In this document: positions 31,564-41,820 of the stretch, piece by piece
How the letters are laid out: each line of letters begins with the position of its first letter
How positions within the stretch are numbered: the stretch's first letter is position 1
Source of the DNA: Ochlerotatus camptorhynchus
Taxonomy: Eukaryota > Arthropoda > Insecta > Diptera > Culicidae
NCBI RefSeq assembly: GCF_037179485.1
Contig: NW_027040579.1
Location: 1,729,001-1,793,000 of the forward strand
Direction of reading: 5' to 3'
DNA length: 64,000 nucleotides
Notes under the pieces: generated by a model
What the model was told of the DNA's origin: nothing
Database searches by the model: none
What the model saw: only the letters and a program-made list of their open reading frames with translations
Position numbers and translations under genes: made by a program

Positions 31564-34141
31564 ATGGCAAGCAGGTGGAGTACTTGGGTAGTAAAAAAAA
31601 AAAGCTGCTAAACACAAAGAATACGACAAGTTATATCACCAATACCTGGAAGAATCAGATATAAAAAGTGATTCCGATGATGATCTGCAGCCCTCAATGG
31701 AGCATGAACAATGGAGCATGAACGACGGAATTGAAATCAGTTTTGAAGGAAATGAAGAGCCCTTGATTGAGACACTGCAAAAGGATGGAATACATCATAA
31801 TGATTCTATTAGGTATCCTAGTAATGTAGACAGTGGTCAGATAATAAACATATCTAGCGTTCAGAATCGTAAGGGCCTAACTGCGATAATCGGTTGGCAT
31901 CAATCTTAAAAGTGAAGCCCACCTATTTCCATCCACCAACTACAGGTCGTATAAGTGAAGCTGGTCCTGGTCTTATAAGTGAAAGGACACACTGACTTAC
32001 AGATTTGCTGAATTTTGGATCTGTACATGATATAAGACGCCCACTCCTATCCACATATAAGACCAGAAAATGAATGCAAATGTCTAATAAGTGGATGCAG
32101 GAGGGGGGGCGGTCTTCCTTGCGTTGGAACAATTCTCAGTGCATTTGCTGTTGCTTTTGTTAGCCAATATAACCTTTTACGATACTGTATTGAAAAATGT
32201 TCAGGAAAATGCAAGGAAAAATTATTAAAATTACAAAAAATTACAACTTACCCCAAAGGTAAAATCAATGAAGAAAATCTGTCATATTAGTTAGGTCCTC
32301 ATGATTCTGCGTGCTAGAATATGTTTTAATTTATATACAAACTATCAAAGCCACAATGTACTAAAGCAGTGTTTTTTTTCTGTTTCTCCTAGCAGCAGTG
32401 ACACTGTGCATGAAAAAGAGCGAGACGGATGAATTCGAGGCAGAAAACTTTAAAGATCTCAAATCTAACGTTCCACTGAAATATCGGCTTGCATATTTCG
32501 TGTCACGTTACCACCTGAGTGTTGAAGCTACCAAAACATTATTAGAAATATTTCGAGATGAAGGTCTCGATGTTCCGATAAGTTGTGTGACCTTGTTGGA
32601 AACTCCTCAAAGTGCTTTACTGCCTAAAAAAGTTCACCCTGGTGAATACGTCCATTTTGGAATTAAAAACACGTTTTCTAATTTGGTTGGTGATTCAATT
32701 GCGTCAACAATGAGCGAGATAAATTTAGACATCAATATCGATGGTCTCCCCGTTTCAAAAAATGGAAGATGCTTATGGCCTATCCTAGCTGCATTCCCAA
32801 ACGTGTTCGAAATCTCTCCGTTTGTTGTTGGGTGCTATGCAGGTCTGAAATAACCATCTAATTTTGATGACTTTCTGGTTGACTTTGTAGCAGAAGTCAA
32901 CGATTTGATAGCAAAAGGTATTGAAATAACTCCTGAATCTGGAACGGTCAGACTAAATTTTAAAATTCGCCTGTTCATATGTGACCGCCCAGCAACGTGT
33001 AAAATAAGCGGAACGGTGTCACACGTCAGCAAACACGGTTGTCCGAATTGCGAGCAAGTTGGTAGCCGCGTAAATTGTGTCATTGTTTATTCGAAGGAAG
33101 AGAGCTGCGCACGAACCTGAACATCACCGTGTCCAGTCCGTTTACGGAGTTGAGCGCATCAATGGATTGGATATGATTCTACAACTAGGAGTAGATCCTA
33201 TGCACGCTTGTTACCTTGGTGTAACAAAAAAGGTACTTGAAAGCATGTTCGGGAAGTTGAAAAAAGCCGGATACAAAGGGAGGAGATTGCGTAAAACTGA
33301 TCGAATTAAAACAGGTTTGTTCTGCTGGCTTTGATAAAGATGAAATATTTGTCTAATTTTTCACTTTTTTCTTTAAAGGTTCATTTTACTTTGAATTAGG
33401 GAAGCTCAATCCAAAGGAATTTGCAAGGCGTCCAAAACCATTCGAAGAATTGTCTAACTTTAAAGCAACCGAATTTCGTTTGTTTGATTCTTACATTGGT
33501 TTGCTTGTCACCGGGAAGTTCTTTGAAAAAGAACATCACGAGCATTTTATGTTGTACTATTGTGCTCTTCGTCTGCTTTCTATGAGAAATCCATTAAACA
33601 ATGACATAGAGTTAGCAAGACAATTTCTTAGAAATTTTGTTCATATGTTTCATAGATTCTATGGTGCAACTGGTCTTACGCACAACGTGCATATGTTATT
33701 GCATTTAGCAGACTATGTTGAATTGTATGGAAATCTGCCCTCAATCAGCGCTTTCAGGTATGAAAACTTTATGCTAGAGATAAAAAGAACTTTAACTAAA
33801 AAGCATCAACTTGTGCAGCAACTTTACAATCGAACAGTTGAACAAACAAAAATCGCTGAAAAGCCTGGTTATCAAAACCAATTTGCAGAAATATTTCAAA
33901 TGAAAAAGCGTCTATATGGCTGTTTATTTGCATACCGCACCTGCTATTTTAATAATAGAAAAGTAATTAGCGTAAACGGCAAAGATGATTGTGTTATGAT
34001 AGATGGAATCCCTGCTAAAGTTCTTGGTTTTGCAGATTATGAAGGCCAAAGAGGCGCAATTACCAATTGATTTTACCAAGATTGGTGTATGGTACGCTGA
34101 AAATTTAACCGAAGAAATTGAATTGCAATTTTCCTTCGCGT
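31564..34141 (+). pseudogene. CACTA-like (TNP2-type) transposase, degraded
   Basis: The N-terminal exon starts MASRWSTWVVKKK at 31564; after a frameshift in an A run it continues EYDKLYHQYLEESDIKSDSD. An intron probably ends at TTTCTCCTAGCAG near 32393. The catalytic region (32398-33314) reads INIDGLPVSKNGRCLWPILA, then FVVGCYAGL, then LFICDRPATCKISG with HGCPNCEQVG, then LGVDPMHACYLGVTKKVL. This is the D...D...D layout of Tnp2-like transposases. A 64-bp GT-AG intron (33315-33378) joins IKTG to SFYFELGKLNPKEFARRP. The C-terminal helical region (ATEFRLFDSYIG, THNVHMLLHLADYVE) runs to about 34030, and after a frameshift the frame ends at 34141. Disabled by a TAA at 32851 and at least three frameshifts. 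Confidence 0.78.
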
Positions 34142-35105
34142 GAAAAGTTTTGAGAGTAAACTTTTTAAGGTCATATTGTTATTCAATTGTTCCGAAAATT
34201 TACTTATTTTTTCACTGAAAAACGTTATTCCTAAGAGGCATGGCTTAAAATTTATGAATTTTCAAAGTATGTCATGTTCGGGAAAATCTGAAAGCTCAAC
34301 TAAAATTTTCCAGAAAAATTGACCACCTACAATTTTTTAAATATTTTTATCGTTCTTAGATCCATAAAATCTACATGTGGGCAAAATTTCATTAAATTCT
34401 TAGACCCTTCGGCCTATTTTGTCCGATAATAAAAAATCTCCATATATTAACCACAGACAAACAGACATAACACTCACAAATTGCGCATAGTCAATTCCCT
34501 TGTGTTTGACGTTTACACACTACCGCCATCTGTTCAGCGTACTGCCCACCAGAGTGTACTCAACAGATGGCGGTTATGTTTAGCGACGATGTTTTACAGT
34601 GAGAAATATTCAGTTGGTTATGTCTGTTGGCCTTTGATTAAATATGAACGTTGTGATAACTTTTAAACAGCCAGACATGTACCAGGAACGTGCTAAAAAT
34701 GTGCTGAATAAAAAAATAAAAATTAATTAAATTTTTGAACAGAACAGGATTAGTCACCGCGACATTTTCAGTAAAATGGGTACTTTTTACTCATGCACAA
34801 AAAAAAATAACATGCAGGGTAAAAAGTACCCATGTTTTGAAGTATTCGTCGAATACATATTAATGAGTAAATCCCCTTTTACTCATTTAATGTGTTAGGC
34901 CACTCGCTAAAATGCGTGCGCACTTTTCTTTAAAATGGTAAAGTTTTACTCTTTAATTGGGACTTTCAAGTCACCGTGTGAAATGAAGAAAACAACTCTC
35001 ACAAGATCTGTCCCAAAAATCGTTCGCTCAATCGTTTTTGGCATGTCAAGCTGTGCTGACTTTCATTTTGCTTGGTGAAATTTTTTTATTGTTCAGTAAC
35101 AATTA
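34142..35105. other. Spacer between the two element genes
   Basis: It holds a dispersed-repeat segment (34140-34440) related to 22985-23230. Next is an inverted pair ACCGCCATCTGTT / AACAGATGGCGGT (about 34521-34575). A promoter-like region with repeated GGGTACTTTTTACTC / GTAAAAAGTACCC words (34776-34855) precedes the accessory gene start. Confidence 0.5.
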
Positions 35106-35970
35106 ATGAGCGACTCGAATTCGTTGCGAAGATTTTTGGAGAGGGAATTTGATCGAATCAATGCTCGGTTTGACAGAGGTAATTATAGTTATTCACTTTA
35201 TTGTGCTACGGCACACTAATTAGTATTTTTTTTATATGTTTTTCTTTAGTTGAACAACAACAACGTGATACGTTGGTTCATCAACGAGCGACACGGGAAC
35301 TGCTATCAGAATGCAACAACCGGCTCCAGCTCATCCAAAAGCACATGACGCCACCAACAAAACGGACGTTTCCGGTAAAAACCATCGAGGATTTACAAAC
35401 TGTTGTTGGCAAATTCGAGCACCCGGATCAGGCAGCCGATATCAGACAAGAAATAACATATCCTTTGAGCAGTGTCAACCAGGATTAATGGCTGCGGGCA
35501 ATAATGTCTGACCAGGTTGTTTCCCATTAGCATACCGCAGATGAAATTCGCCATTTGAACTTCATCAAACATATACTGAGTAAGTTGTTTCGGTTTTATT
35601 GATTTCATATTTAGTAACCGTGTTTGTATTTTTCTTCCGTATAGATAACATCACATTTACCACGGACAAACAGTTCACAGCCTTGGTGAACCAAGGGAAA
35701 GGAAGAGCATACTCACAACGACGGAGAGAAGCAAAGAAATCTGTGGCCAAGGAAAATGCCCCACCCTTGGCTCCACCTTCCAGAACTGTAGAGCTCTTTG
35801 GGAAACCATCAGGTGCGAAGAAAACTAAAAAGGAGGAAACGCGTGTTGTGGTGCATATGGTTGAAAATGTAGATGCTTCTCCATCGGATTCAGCGGTTTA
35901 GGGTTCGGAGGAATCTGATGATGACATCGAGGAAGACGTTGAATCCCCTGCCTATACTCCGCTGAAATAA
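35106..35970 (+). pseudogene. Accessory gene of the CACTA-like element, three exons
   Basis: Exon 1 (35106-35178, MSDSNSLRRFLEREFDRINA) is joined to exon 2 (35250-35579) by a 71-bp GT-AG intron and to exon 3 (from 35645) by a 65-bp intron with a perfect GTAAGT donor. Both junctions keep frame. The product has a coiled-coil-like start (VEQQQRDTLVHQRATRELLS), a segment FPVKTIEDLQTVVGKFEHP that resembles the insect DUF4806 domain, and a basic region (KGRAYSQRRREAKKS). The frame beyond a TAG is acidic (EESDDDIEED) and ends at 35970. Stops at 35486 (TAA), 35526 (TAG) and 35899 (TAG) disable it. AATAAA at 36004-36009. Its position and charge suggest a DNA-binding helper; that is inference. Confidence 0.65.
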
Positions 35971-36684
35971 TCGTAAACTGTTGTCGGTTTTTTCTCTCTA
36001 TATAATAAATAAATAAACCTTTCAAAACCAAATGTGTATAATGTTTATTTGTTGAATTCAATTTCCTCTTCTGTACCATCTAGTATACGCTCACTTGATA
36101 TTAATAATGTTGTCTGCCAATGCATTATTCAATTATATCTGTCGATTTAGTATGTTTTATCAGAAGGAACAATTTAATAACCCGATTAATTAGTGTACTT
36201 CATCTGGTTTCATCAATTTCATAAACCGATTTAACAGTTGACTTAATCTTTCCCATCGTACAAACAACTGAATGAACCGATTAACCACTCTATTTCGTTT
36301 GGTTTCATCAATTGCGTATGCTGATTTATTTGTCGACTTAATCTGTTTTCATCATAGAAACAATAATTTAATAAACTGATCAACCAGTATATTTCGTCTG
36401 GTTTCATAGAAGCCCGGCTACAACTCTGTCATCCTACTAATCGTTCGATTTGGTCGCTTCTAGTTGACTGATTTCCTATGTTTTCGACTACCGATTTCGT
36501 GTGCTGACGCGTCGGCAACCTCCCTTTGAGAGTCGATGCAACAATTTATAAATACGTCGGTTTCATAGTCGGTCAATCTTACCGACGTGAACCGATTTAG
36601 TCGAGGGGAAAATCGGGAGGATTTTTTATGGGGATCCATTCAGCCAAACGTCTTGGTTTAATTTAAAAATGACATATTGCTGTA

Positions 36685-37484
36685 CAGGGTGTGCCATATT
36701 GTATGTTGGTATGTAAATATTGAACAACTTTGACATTTGTCAACCGATTGACTTCAGTAGACAAATTTTGGAAACTTCAATTCAGTACAATTTTAATCAT
36801 GAATCACTTCACACCAAAACAACGCGCTGAAATCGTAACGATGCACATTGAAAATATTTGTAGAGTTGTGTTAATTCAACGTGCATATCGTCGAAAATAT
36901 CGTGACAAGCAGGCGCCGACTGACAAAACTGCTCGTCGTTTGGTGTCAAATTTGGTTGAGCATGAGATAGTGGGAGATCGTCCACATGTCGTTGGTTGAA
37001 GTGGTATGAGAAAGTGTTGCCTAGGACCCAAATGTGTCGTATCGCCACCGCGCTCTGCATTTTGACGTCAGTGGATCAAACAATAAATAAAAAAAGGACT
37101 GGACGCTTAACGGTGTGCCATGCCACACTGCAAATCAAACAATTCAGTTTTTGCAACTAAAATTCCCTGGACATCTGGTATAAAAAAGGCAACCTCTCCA
37201 GGTTTGACGCTTCCAGACTTATTTTTGTGGGGTTTTTTTTTAAAGCAAAGTTTACGCCAGCAAGGCTCAGACCATTGACGAACTCAAGGCACACATTTGT
37301 GCCGAAATCATCGCTATATCGCCTAAGATAAAAGTGATGAAAAACGCAGAAAAAATGGCACACTTTACTGTGGCGGCTACTTGATTGATGTTGTATTCAA
37401 AAATTAGTCTCGTATTTGAAAATCGGTTGTTTTTTTCCAAGTTATTCATGGTTTACATACCGACATAAAATATGGCGCACCCTG
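36685..37484 (+). mobile_element. Internally deleted Tc1/mariner element
   Basis: Inverted ends CAGGGTGTGCCATATTGTAT and ATAAAATATGGCGCACCCTG with TA at 36683-36684 and 37485-37486. A start at 36799 opens MNHFTPKQRAEIVTMHIEN and RLVSNLVEHEIVGDRPHVVG, the N-terminal HTH region of a mariner-type transposase. The catalytic middle is deleted. The C-terminal end survives in pieces (AQTIDELKAHICAEIIAISP, MAHFTVAAT, about 37265-37382). It is distinct in ends and sequence from the DD37E copies. Non-functional. Confidence 0.85.
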
Positions 37485-37583
37485 TATAGTTCGAAACACA
37501 TATTTACGCTATAAATCTATTTTATTTAAAAATAATATGCGAATACAAAATGTTATCAAAAAATCAGAAAATTGATATAAAAG

Positions 37584-37633
37584 AAACACAGATATAATCC
37601 ATTACTAATAGTGATGGAATTATATCTGTGTTT
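37584..37633. other. Near-perfect hairpin (AAACACAGATATAAT stem)
   Basis: AAACACAGATATAAT-CCAT and the inverse ATGG-AATTATATCTGTGTTT pair with a single-base bulge and an 11-nt loop. It may be a tiny MITE remnant or a fold-back transcript. No TSD or flanking signals were seen. Confidence 0.6.
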
Positions 37634-38149
37634 TTGACATGGACTTAATTTTGACACACCCATTCCAACACTCAGGTCATCTACCTTACCATTTTCACTA
37701 TCATTATTATTTACACAAACACGTATCGAAACTAACAGTAGTCATGTCATAAATCTGATATGAGCTAAGGTGAATATATATGCTAATTGAATTACATATC
37801 TGGTTGAACCTGATGCCGATCAACAAACGGTGAAGTAAGAAACTGTGTTTGACCGCAGATACAAAGTATTTTCAGTGTCAATACACACCAAAGCGAGTCA
37901 GTTGCGGATCTCTCGACCTGGGAAACCGAAGGCAGCTTGCAAACGTTTTGTTCGTCAATTATCACTTTGGTATATTACTCCATACAAGGTGCGCTGGACA
38001 TCATCCCCCACTATAAGGCGACTGATTCCGCCGAACTATTTAAATAAAACGAATGATCTGCAAACCATTAATTGTGATCTTGAAAGCGAAAGGTACAACA
38101 AATCCATCCTCCTGAGGGAACTGCTGATTTGCTAGAGCAACGTGTTGAA
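37634..38149 (+). promoter_or_regulatory. Upstream region of secreted-protein gene 1
   Basis: The 5' flank contains TATA-like words ACTATAAGG (about 38010) and ATTTAAATAAAA (about 38038), 110-140 bp before the start codon. No transcription start can be fixed. No other gene is seen in this stretch. Confidence 0.35.
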
Positions 38150-38795
38150 ATGGTAAATATTCGTCATATTCGTCAATCAAAAGCTTGATTTTAAAGGACA
38201 TTATTTTTTTCAGAAAAGTGCATTGCTGGTTTTGGCCGTGATCCTCGGCTGTAATGGTCAAGGATATCAAGGATATTACTACCCCAAGCCAAGCATTCCA
38301 CTTGAACCAGCGCCTGTTTGTTCAACATCGTATGTAACGCAGACCCTCCGAGAAGCCGTCCAAGTTCCTGTATATTACACATCAACCGTGGTGGATCGGC
38401 AATACTTCACAGTGTTTTCCACCGTCGTTCAACCAGTGACCCAAATTGAAACCCAAACAAGAACAGTGGTTATAACGCCAAGTCCCGTGATCCTATATTC
38501 CACTATCGTGTCCACCGTAACGGCTTTCAGCGGCATTCAGGATGATAGCAGCAGCAATCAACAATCCTTGAACAACGGTTATCTTCCTCCACCGGTAGTA
38601 AGTGACGATGCTCGGGGTCGTCCAAATAATGAGTACCTGCCTCCATGTGGAGAAGAGTCTCGAAGCAACACAGGGGTTAACATTTTGAGCCTTGCTGGTG
38701 TTGATAGTGATGCTGTTAGCCAAAATAGTGTACGGTTCAACCCACTGGAACAGCAGCAAATTTCGCTCAATCTCGGAGCGTTGCCTCCGTACTGA
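38150..38795 (+). CDS. Secreted Thr/Val-rich protein with N-x-YLPP motifs
   Basis: Two exons: the ATG alone (38150-38152), a 61-bp intron (38153-38213, GTAAAT...TTTTTTTCAG), then 38214-38795; 194 aa. Joining gives MKSALLVLAVILGCNGQG, a signal peptide that neither exon encodes fully alone, which supports the splice. The mature protein has a Tyr/Pro start (YQGYYYPKPS), a central Thr/Val beta-rich region (YYTSTVVDRQYFTVFSTVVQ, IETQTRTVVITPSPVILYST), then NNGYLPPPV and NNEYLPPC, and a Gln/Asn-rich end (LGALPPY). It shares the TRTV-TPS and N-x-YLP motifs with the 552-aa protein at 49438-51263. A minimal first exon before the signal peptide is common in insect cuticular-type genes. Extracellular structural role inferred; no enzyme motif. 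Polyadenylation signal at 38927-38932. Confidence 0.82.
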
Positions 38796-38926
38796 TTGAT
38801 GCGTGGTTTGCATGCAAGCGTCTAAGAACGAGATGTAGATGTAGGAAACGAGTGTGTGATGATGTGCGAATAGATTTAGGCGTTACATATTAAGAGGATT
38901 TGCTTTCGATCCTGTTAGGTGTGTTA

Positions 38927-38932
38927 AATAAA
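38927..38932 (+). terminator. Polyadenylation signal of secreted-protein gene 1
   Basis: AATAAA, 132 bp after the stop codon, followed by an A tract. Confidence 0.6.
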
Positions 38933-38939
38933 AAAAAAA

Positions 38940-40506
38940 TACTTCTGAGAGAGAGACGCTTCTGTGTTCGTGTTTGAAGTGAGGCTGACATTGATTTTTT
39001 CGTTGACTACTGCTATATAGGCCTATAATTTTGTAATGCAGTGTACTTAGAAAATTCCACTCGTTCAAGGGCATTTGGTGGGATACTTGTGGAAATCATT
39101 ATTCATGATGCAGTTCACCAATTTTTATAGAATCCGTTTTGTATTGTTAGGGTTCCAAACTCCGAATAGTTGCTGTGTGCTTTTATAATGTTTCGCGCCT
39201 ATATGATTGTTAACGACCAACCGGACGCTACCTTAGCTTAATCGTAGCAAAATTTTGAAATTGAGCAACTCGGCCCTCTTCTATTTAGTATTTGTATTTT
39301 TATTATTATTAGTATATAGTATTGTATTAGTATTTTAGTATTTGTACGGTAGATTAATTTTTTTCCACTGTTCCAATCTCATTCTCGCACAAGTCACCAC
39401 GCACCGCACAGAGGGGTATTTATTCTACGCTAGCTGACCAATAGTCGATTTTCCCAAATACAGTCAGGAATCCTTATTGCCGGGGTAACGGGGCGTGAAT
39501 AAGGAACCTTTAATAAGGATACCCACAGCTTATGGGATTTTCACTAATGGGGGCTATGGTGGATTATCTCATTTATTTCAATATATAAAGCTATACAGGC
39601 TTAGACAAAGTTGTTGTACTGGGATAGACCAACAAGCCTGTGTCATTGGATTCAGGTTTAATCGGGAACTACGCCGCTAGAGGCGCTTCTCTCTTATATT
39701 ACTTATGACTGGCGTTATAATATATGGAACGTTGGACCCAAGTTAGAATATTTCGTGATCCTGGCCATACAGAAAGTTGCTGTCCTGAGCAAAGTTGTCC
39801 AGGTGACTAAGTCCTTTCGGTTGGTGGACATATGAGTTCAGAACTCTCTCACTACGCAGTGCTAGTGTGCACGTGCAATTCTAGTCTAGTCTAGTCTAGT
39901 CTACACATACACAGCCAGTACTTGAAAGAATCCTGGAAAATGATACATCTATCATTTTTCTTGTCATTATTAATGCCTGCTGCACATCAAGGATGTGAAA
40001 CAAACAATAAAGCGGCCAGGCCTACTGTGTAGCGTTTAGTTAATTTTTGTGGAAGTGAATGTTTACCATGTCTACTTAATAAGTATAGACAGTGGTTAAC
40101 ATTTAATCCACAGGTAATCAAAGAGCGGGGACATACCGTACCAACCGCTCCGTATGCAGGATTTGAAAATAGGCTATATAAATCGTTGGGAGTGACAGAG
40201 CTAAGAAAGTTAATGTACACTCCTTGGTTGTCCGATCTCCTGGGATGGAACACAGGTATTTACCCCTTGTGTTCGAGCGTACAGTCCTCCCTCCGTACAA
40301 GCGTGGACGGCACCGCCCACCCACTGCCATCCCTCAATCGATCCAGCCGACCTGAGTCGAAGGACAACAGAGAGCGGTGTGCGGACGTAACCTATACGGA
40401 GGGAATGCTGTATTCGCCTAGGTTATAGCGCCCTTGCTCGCTATTCGTTATTCGCTGTCTACAATGAGAAGAAACAATGCATGAAATTTATAGTGAGTAA
40501 TTTTAA

Positions 40507-40551
<45 letters not shown>

Positions 40552-41639
40552 ACTTAAATTGATATATATATATATATATATATATATTAGCCGTCTCGAT
40601 TGAATGCGCATGTTTAAACAACGTTGATCCAGGTACCTATCATATAAATTTGCATATAATCTAGTTATGATTATTGTCAATAATACTTACATTTCGATAA
40701 AGATGATGCTGCCTACTTTACCTGTTATGTGATACTTATCACCACAGAGTCCAACCTTGAATTGCAGACCAGGTCCACTAACAAAACACTCGTTCCGAGA
40801 AGGGGTTTATGGTCTTCTTCTTCTTCTTCTTCAGGTTCGCTCACCACTCGGAATGAAGGCTCGGTGCGGTTAGTAATATCAAACAGTGTTACATGCAAAC
40901 GAAAAAACGAAAAAGAGATGCAACCAGGATTAGTTTTTTAAAGTAATAGTTTCATCTGAATACCCAACTAATCATATCTCAGTGACATTGTACCACTCTG
41001 AACCCACACCTAAAGCTATTTTGTGATTATATGGTTACTTTGGTATTCACATGAAATGTCGTGCAAGTACCAGAGGTTCAACAACGCCCAACTATGGACA
41101 GCTCAATGTTAATACCATTTACTCTTTGAATCAGCTTACACCAACATGATAATCTACTAAGAAACATCTAAGAATGTATAGAGATAAAGTTCAAAAATAC
41201 AGTTTTAACTGATGGTACTTTATAAACGTCAAACTGTTCAATATTGGACCCTGCCAACACACGGCGCCAGCACGGCAATGTGGGCCGTCAGAATGGTTCA
41301 TCGGTTGCGAAGTGAAGTGTTTCTTAAACTGAAGCGATACATTTCTCAATGTTTCAACGTTATCCTAACGTAAACTTAATATTATCACCCATATGCCTGT
41401 CCACGCCCGAAACCCATCCACCACACAAAATCAAATAAAAATGTTTCTGTATGGCAAACACGTCCAGACATAAACGAGAATATGGGTGTATATCTTCACT
41501 GTAACAACTACGGGTAATCATCGAAAATACTTGCATTTTACTCAGGCACTTTTGAGCAAACTGCAATCACTCTCTCATACTCGTAATGTGCCACGACCAA
41601 ATTGGCACAACGACGCCCTATACGCTCTCTGACCAAAGC
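38940..41639. other. Intergenic with simple repeats
   Basis: No convincing gene. It holds (TAGTC)n at 39880-39902, (TA)n tracts at about 40508-40549 and 40562-40587, and a (TTC)n at 40815-40833. A copy of the CACTAGCGC-type dispersed repeat lies at about 39765-39880. The segment 40130-40430 is locally GC-richer with a 62-80-codon frame but shows no domain. Confidence 0.45.
39765..39880. repeat. Dispersed repeat copy (GGTGACTAAGTCCTTTCGG)
   Basis: CCTGGCCATACAGAAAGTTG, AGCAAAGTTGT-CAGGTGACT, AAGTCCTTTCGG and the CGCTAGTGT-type end recur at 41690-41815 and, inverted, at 43990-44130. The family is noncoding and unclassified. Confidence 0.7.
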
Positions 41640-41820
41640 GCAGGGGTGCTAGTGTGCACGTGCAATTCCTATATAAACTGTATCTCGAGAGCCTGGCCAT
41701 ATAGAAGGTTACTGTCTTCAGCAAAGTTGTTCAGGTGACTAAGTCCTTTCGGATGGTGCTCATGTTATTCCATAACTCTCACACTACGTGGCGCTAGTGT
41801 ACACATGAACTTCCTTAATA
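41640..41820. repeat. Dispersed repeat copy, target of the Tc1 element
   Basis: Same family as 39765-39880. The Tc1 element inserted at TA (41819-41820) inside or beside it; sequence resumes at 43479 with CTCGAAATCTTGTCCATATAAG, a further copy of the same theme. Confidence 0.6.

Larger units (their letters stand above)
30299..36634 (+). mobile_element. CACTA/EnSpm-like DNA transposon with two introned genes
   Basis: Imperfect inverted ends: left TCCCCATAAAAAA ... TTTCCCTGTCGAC ... AAATCGGTT (30299-30356), right the complement AACCGATTTAGTCGAGGGGAAAA ... TTTTTTATGGGGA (about 36590-36634). The right subterminal 450 bp holds many AACCGATT/GTTTCATC variants, and some recur in the left 200 bp (AATCGGATT, GACCGTCGGCC). 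Inside are a TNP2-type transposase (31564-34141) and a second small gene (35106-35970), both on the plus strand. An 864-bp SINE (30357-31220) inserted later next to the left end. No target duplication could be seen because a mariner abuts the left end. Superfamily placement rests on the transposase. Confidence 0.6.

Noticed and set aside
32398..34070. Domesticated host gene derived from the CACTA-like transposase
   Set aside because: In-frame TAA at 32851 and several frameshifts rule out a conserved product; ends of the transposon are still visible.
40459..40680. 73-codon Ile-Tyr frame
   Set aside because: It translates (TA)n microsatellites.
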